This document shows positions 5,707 to 5,808 of a stretch of DNA of 5,808 nucleotides, piece by piece (within the stretch, counting starts at the first letter, position 1; the number at the start of each line of letters is the position of its first letter). The stretch lies in NCBI GenBank assembly GCA_021784265.1, contig JAJXTA010000218.1:1-5808 (forward strand). Reading direction: 5' to 3'. Made by a program: the position numbers and the translations under genes. Under the pieces are notes generated by a model. The model worked only from the letters and a program-made list of their open reading frames with translations, made no database searches and was not told the origin of the DNA. The stretch is from a bacterium. GTDB taxonomy: Bacteria; Verrucomicrobiota; Verrucomicrobiia; Limisphaerales; J093.

Positions 5707-5808
5707 TTGTGTCAGCGGCGGAATGAAAGTGGAGGAAAACCGCCGGTTTGAAATTCCGGGTTCTTCGGTTTGAGTTTTCTTCGGCTATTCGGTTGAAAGC
5801 TCTTCTTC
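5707..5808. other. Right-edge segment with short direct repeats, no intact gene
   Basis: This stretch lies upstream of the VPDS-tail fragment and reads AT-richer than its neighbours. TTCTTCGG occurs at 5761-5768 and again at 5777-5784, TTCGGTT at 5764-5770 and 5788-5794, and TTCTTC closes the window. No minus-strand frame gives a convincing signal peptide or domain, and the fragment's own frame is stopped by TAG at 5785-5787. Confidence 0.35.

Overview
The window is a GC-rich chromosomal segment with short AT-rich intergenic stretches. It most likely comes from a member of the Verrucomicrobiota. That inference rests on a C-terminal tail of the VPDSG-CTERM type (an exosortase sorting signal first described in that phylum), and on a large secreted protein combining PD40/TolB-like propeller repeats, a DUF11 domain and prepeptidase-like beta domains. 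No rRNA, tRNA, CRISPR array, transposase or phage gene was seen.

Layout. Positions 1-1806 (minus strand) hold the first 602 codons of a large exported beta-propeller/DUF11 protein, which runs off the left edge. Positions 1807-2348 are a 542-base intergenic region with two AT-rich promoter-like zones around a very GC-rich, hairpin-rich core. Positions 2349-3369 (plus strand) hold two co-directional membrane-protein genes of unknown function. The first is an anchored sensor-like ectodomain with two membrane segments. The second is a small protein with three membrane segments. They converge with only 14 bp between stop codons on a minus-strand two-component operon, phoB (5263-4583) then phoR (4562-3384). 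Beyond it are a 173-base gap carrying a strong nested GC hairpin and then a minus-strand 3' gene fragment (5437-5706) ending in a VPDS sorting tail, with no ATG and no signal peptide.

How the genes may work together. PhoR is a single-anchor PAS/HisKA/HATPase kinase with no extracytoplasmic domain of its own, and PhoB is a canonical OmpR-family regulator. No pst or phoU genes lie in the window, so the phosphate role is assigned from architecture only. The neighbouring two-gene membrane module supplies an ectodomain between two membrane segments but no signalling output domain. A partnership with PhoR is possible but speculative. The two surface or exported proteins at the ends are typical accessory content and show no evident link to the regulators.
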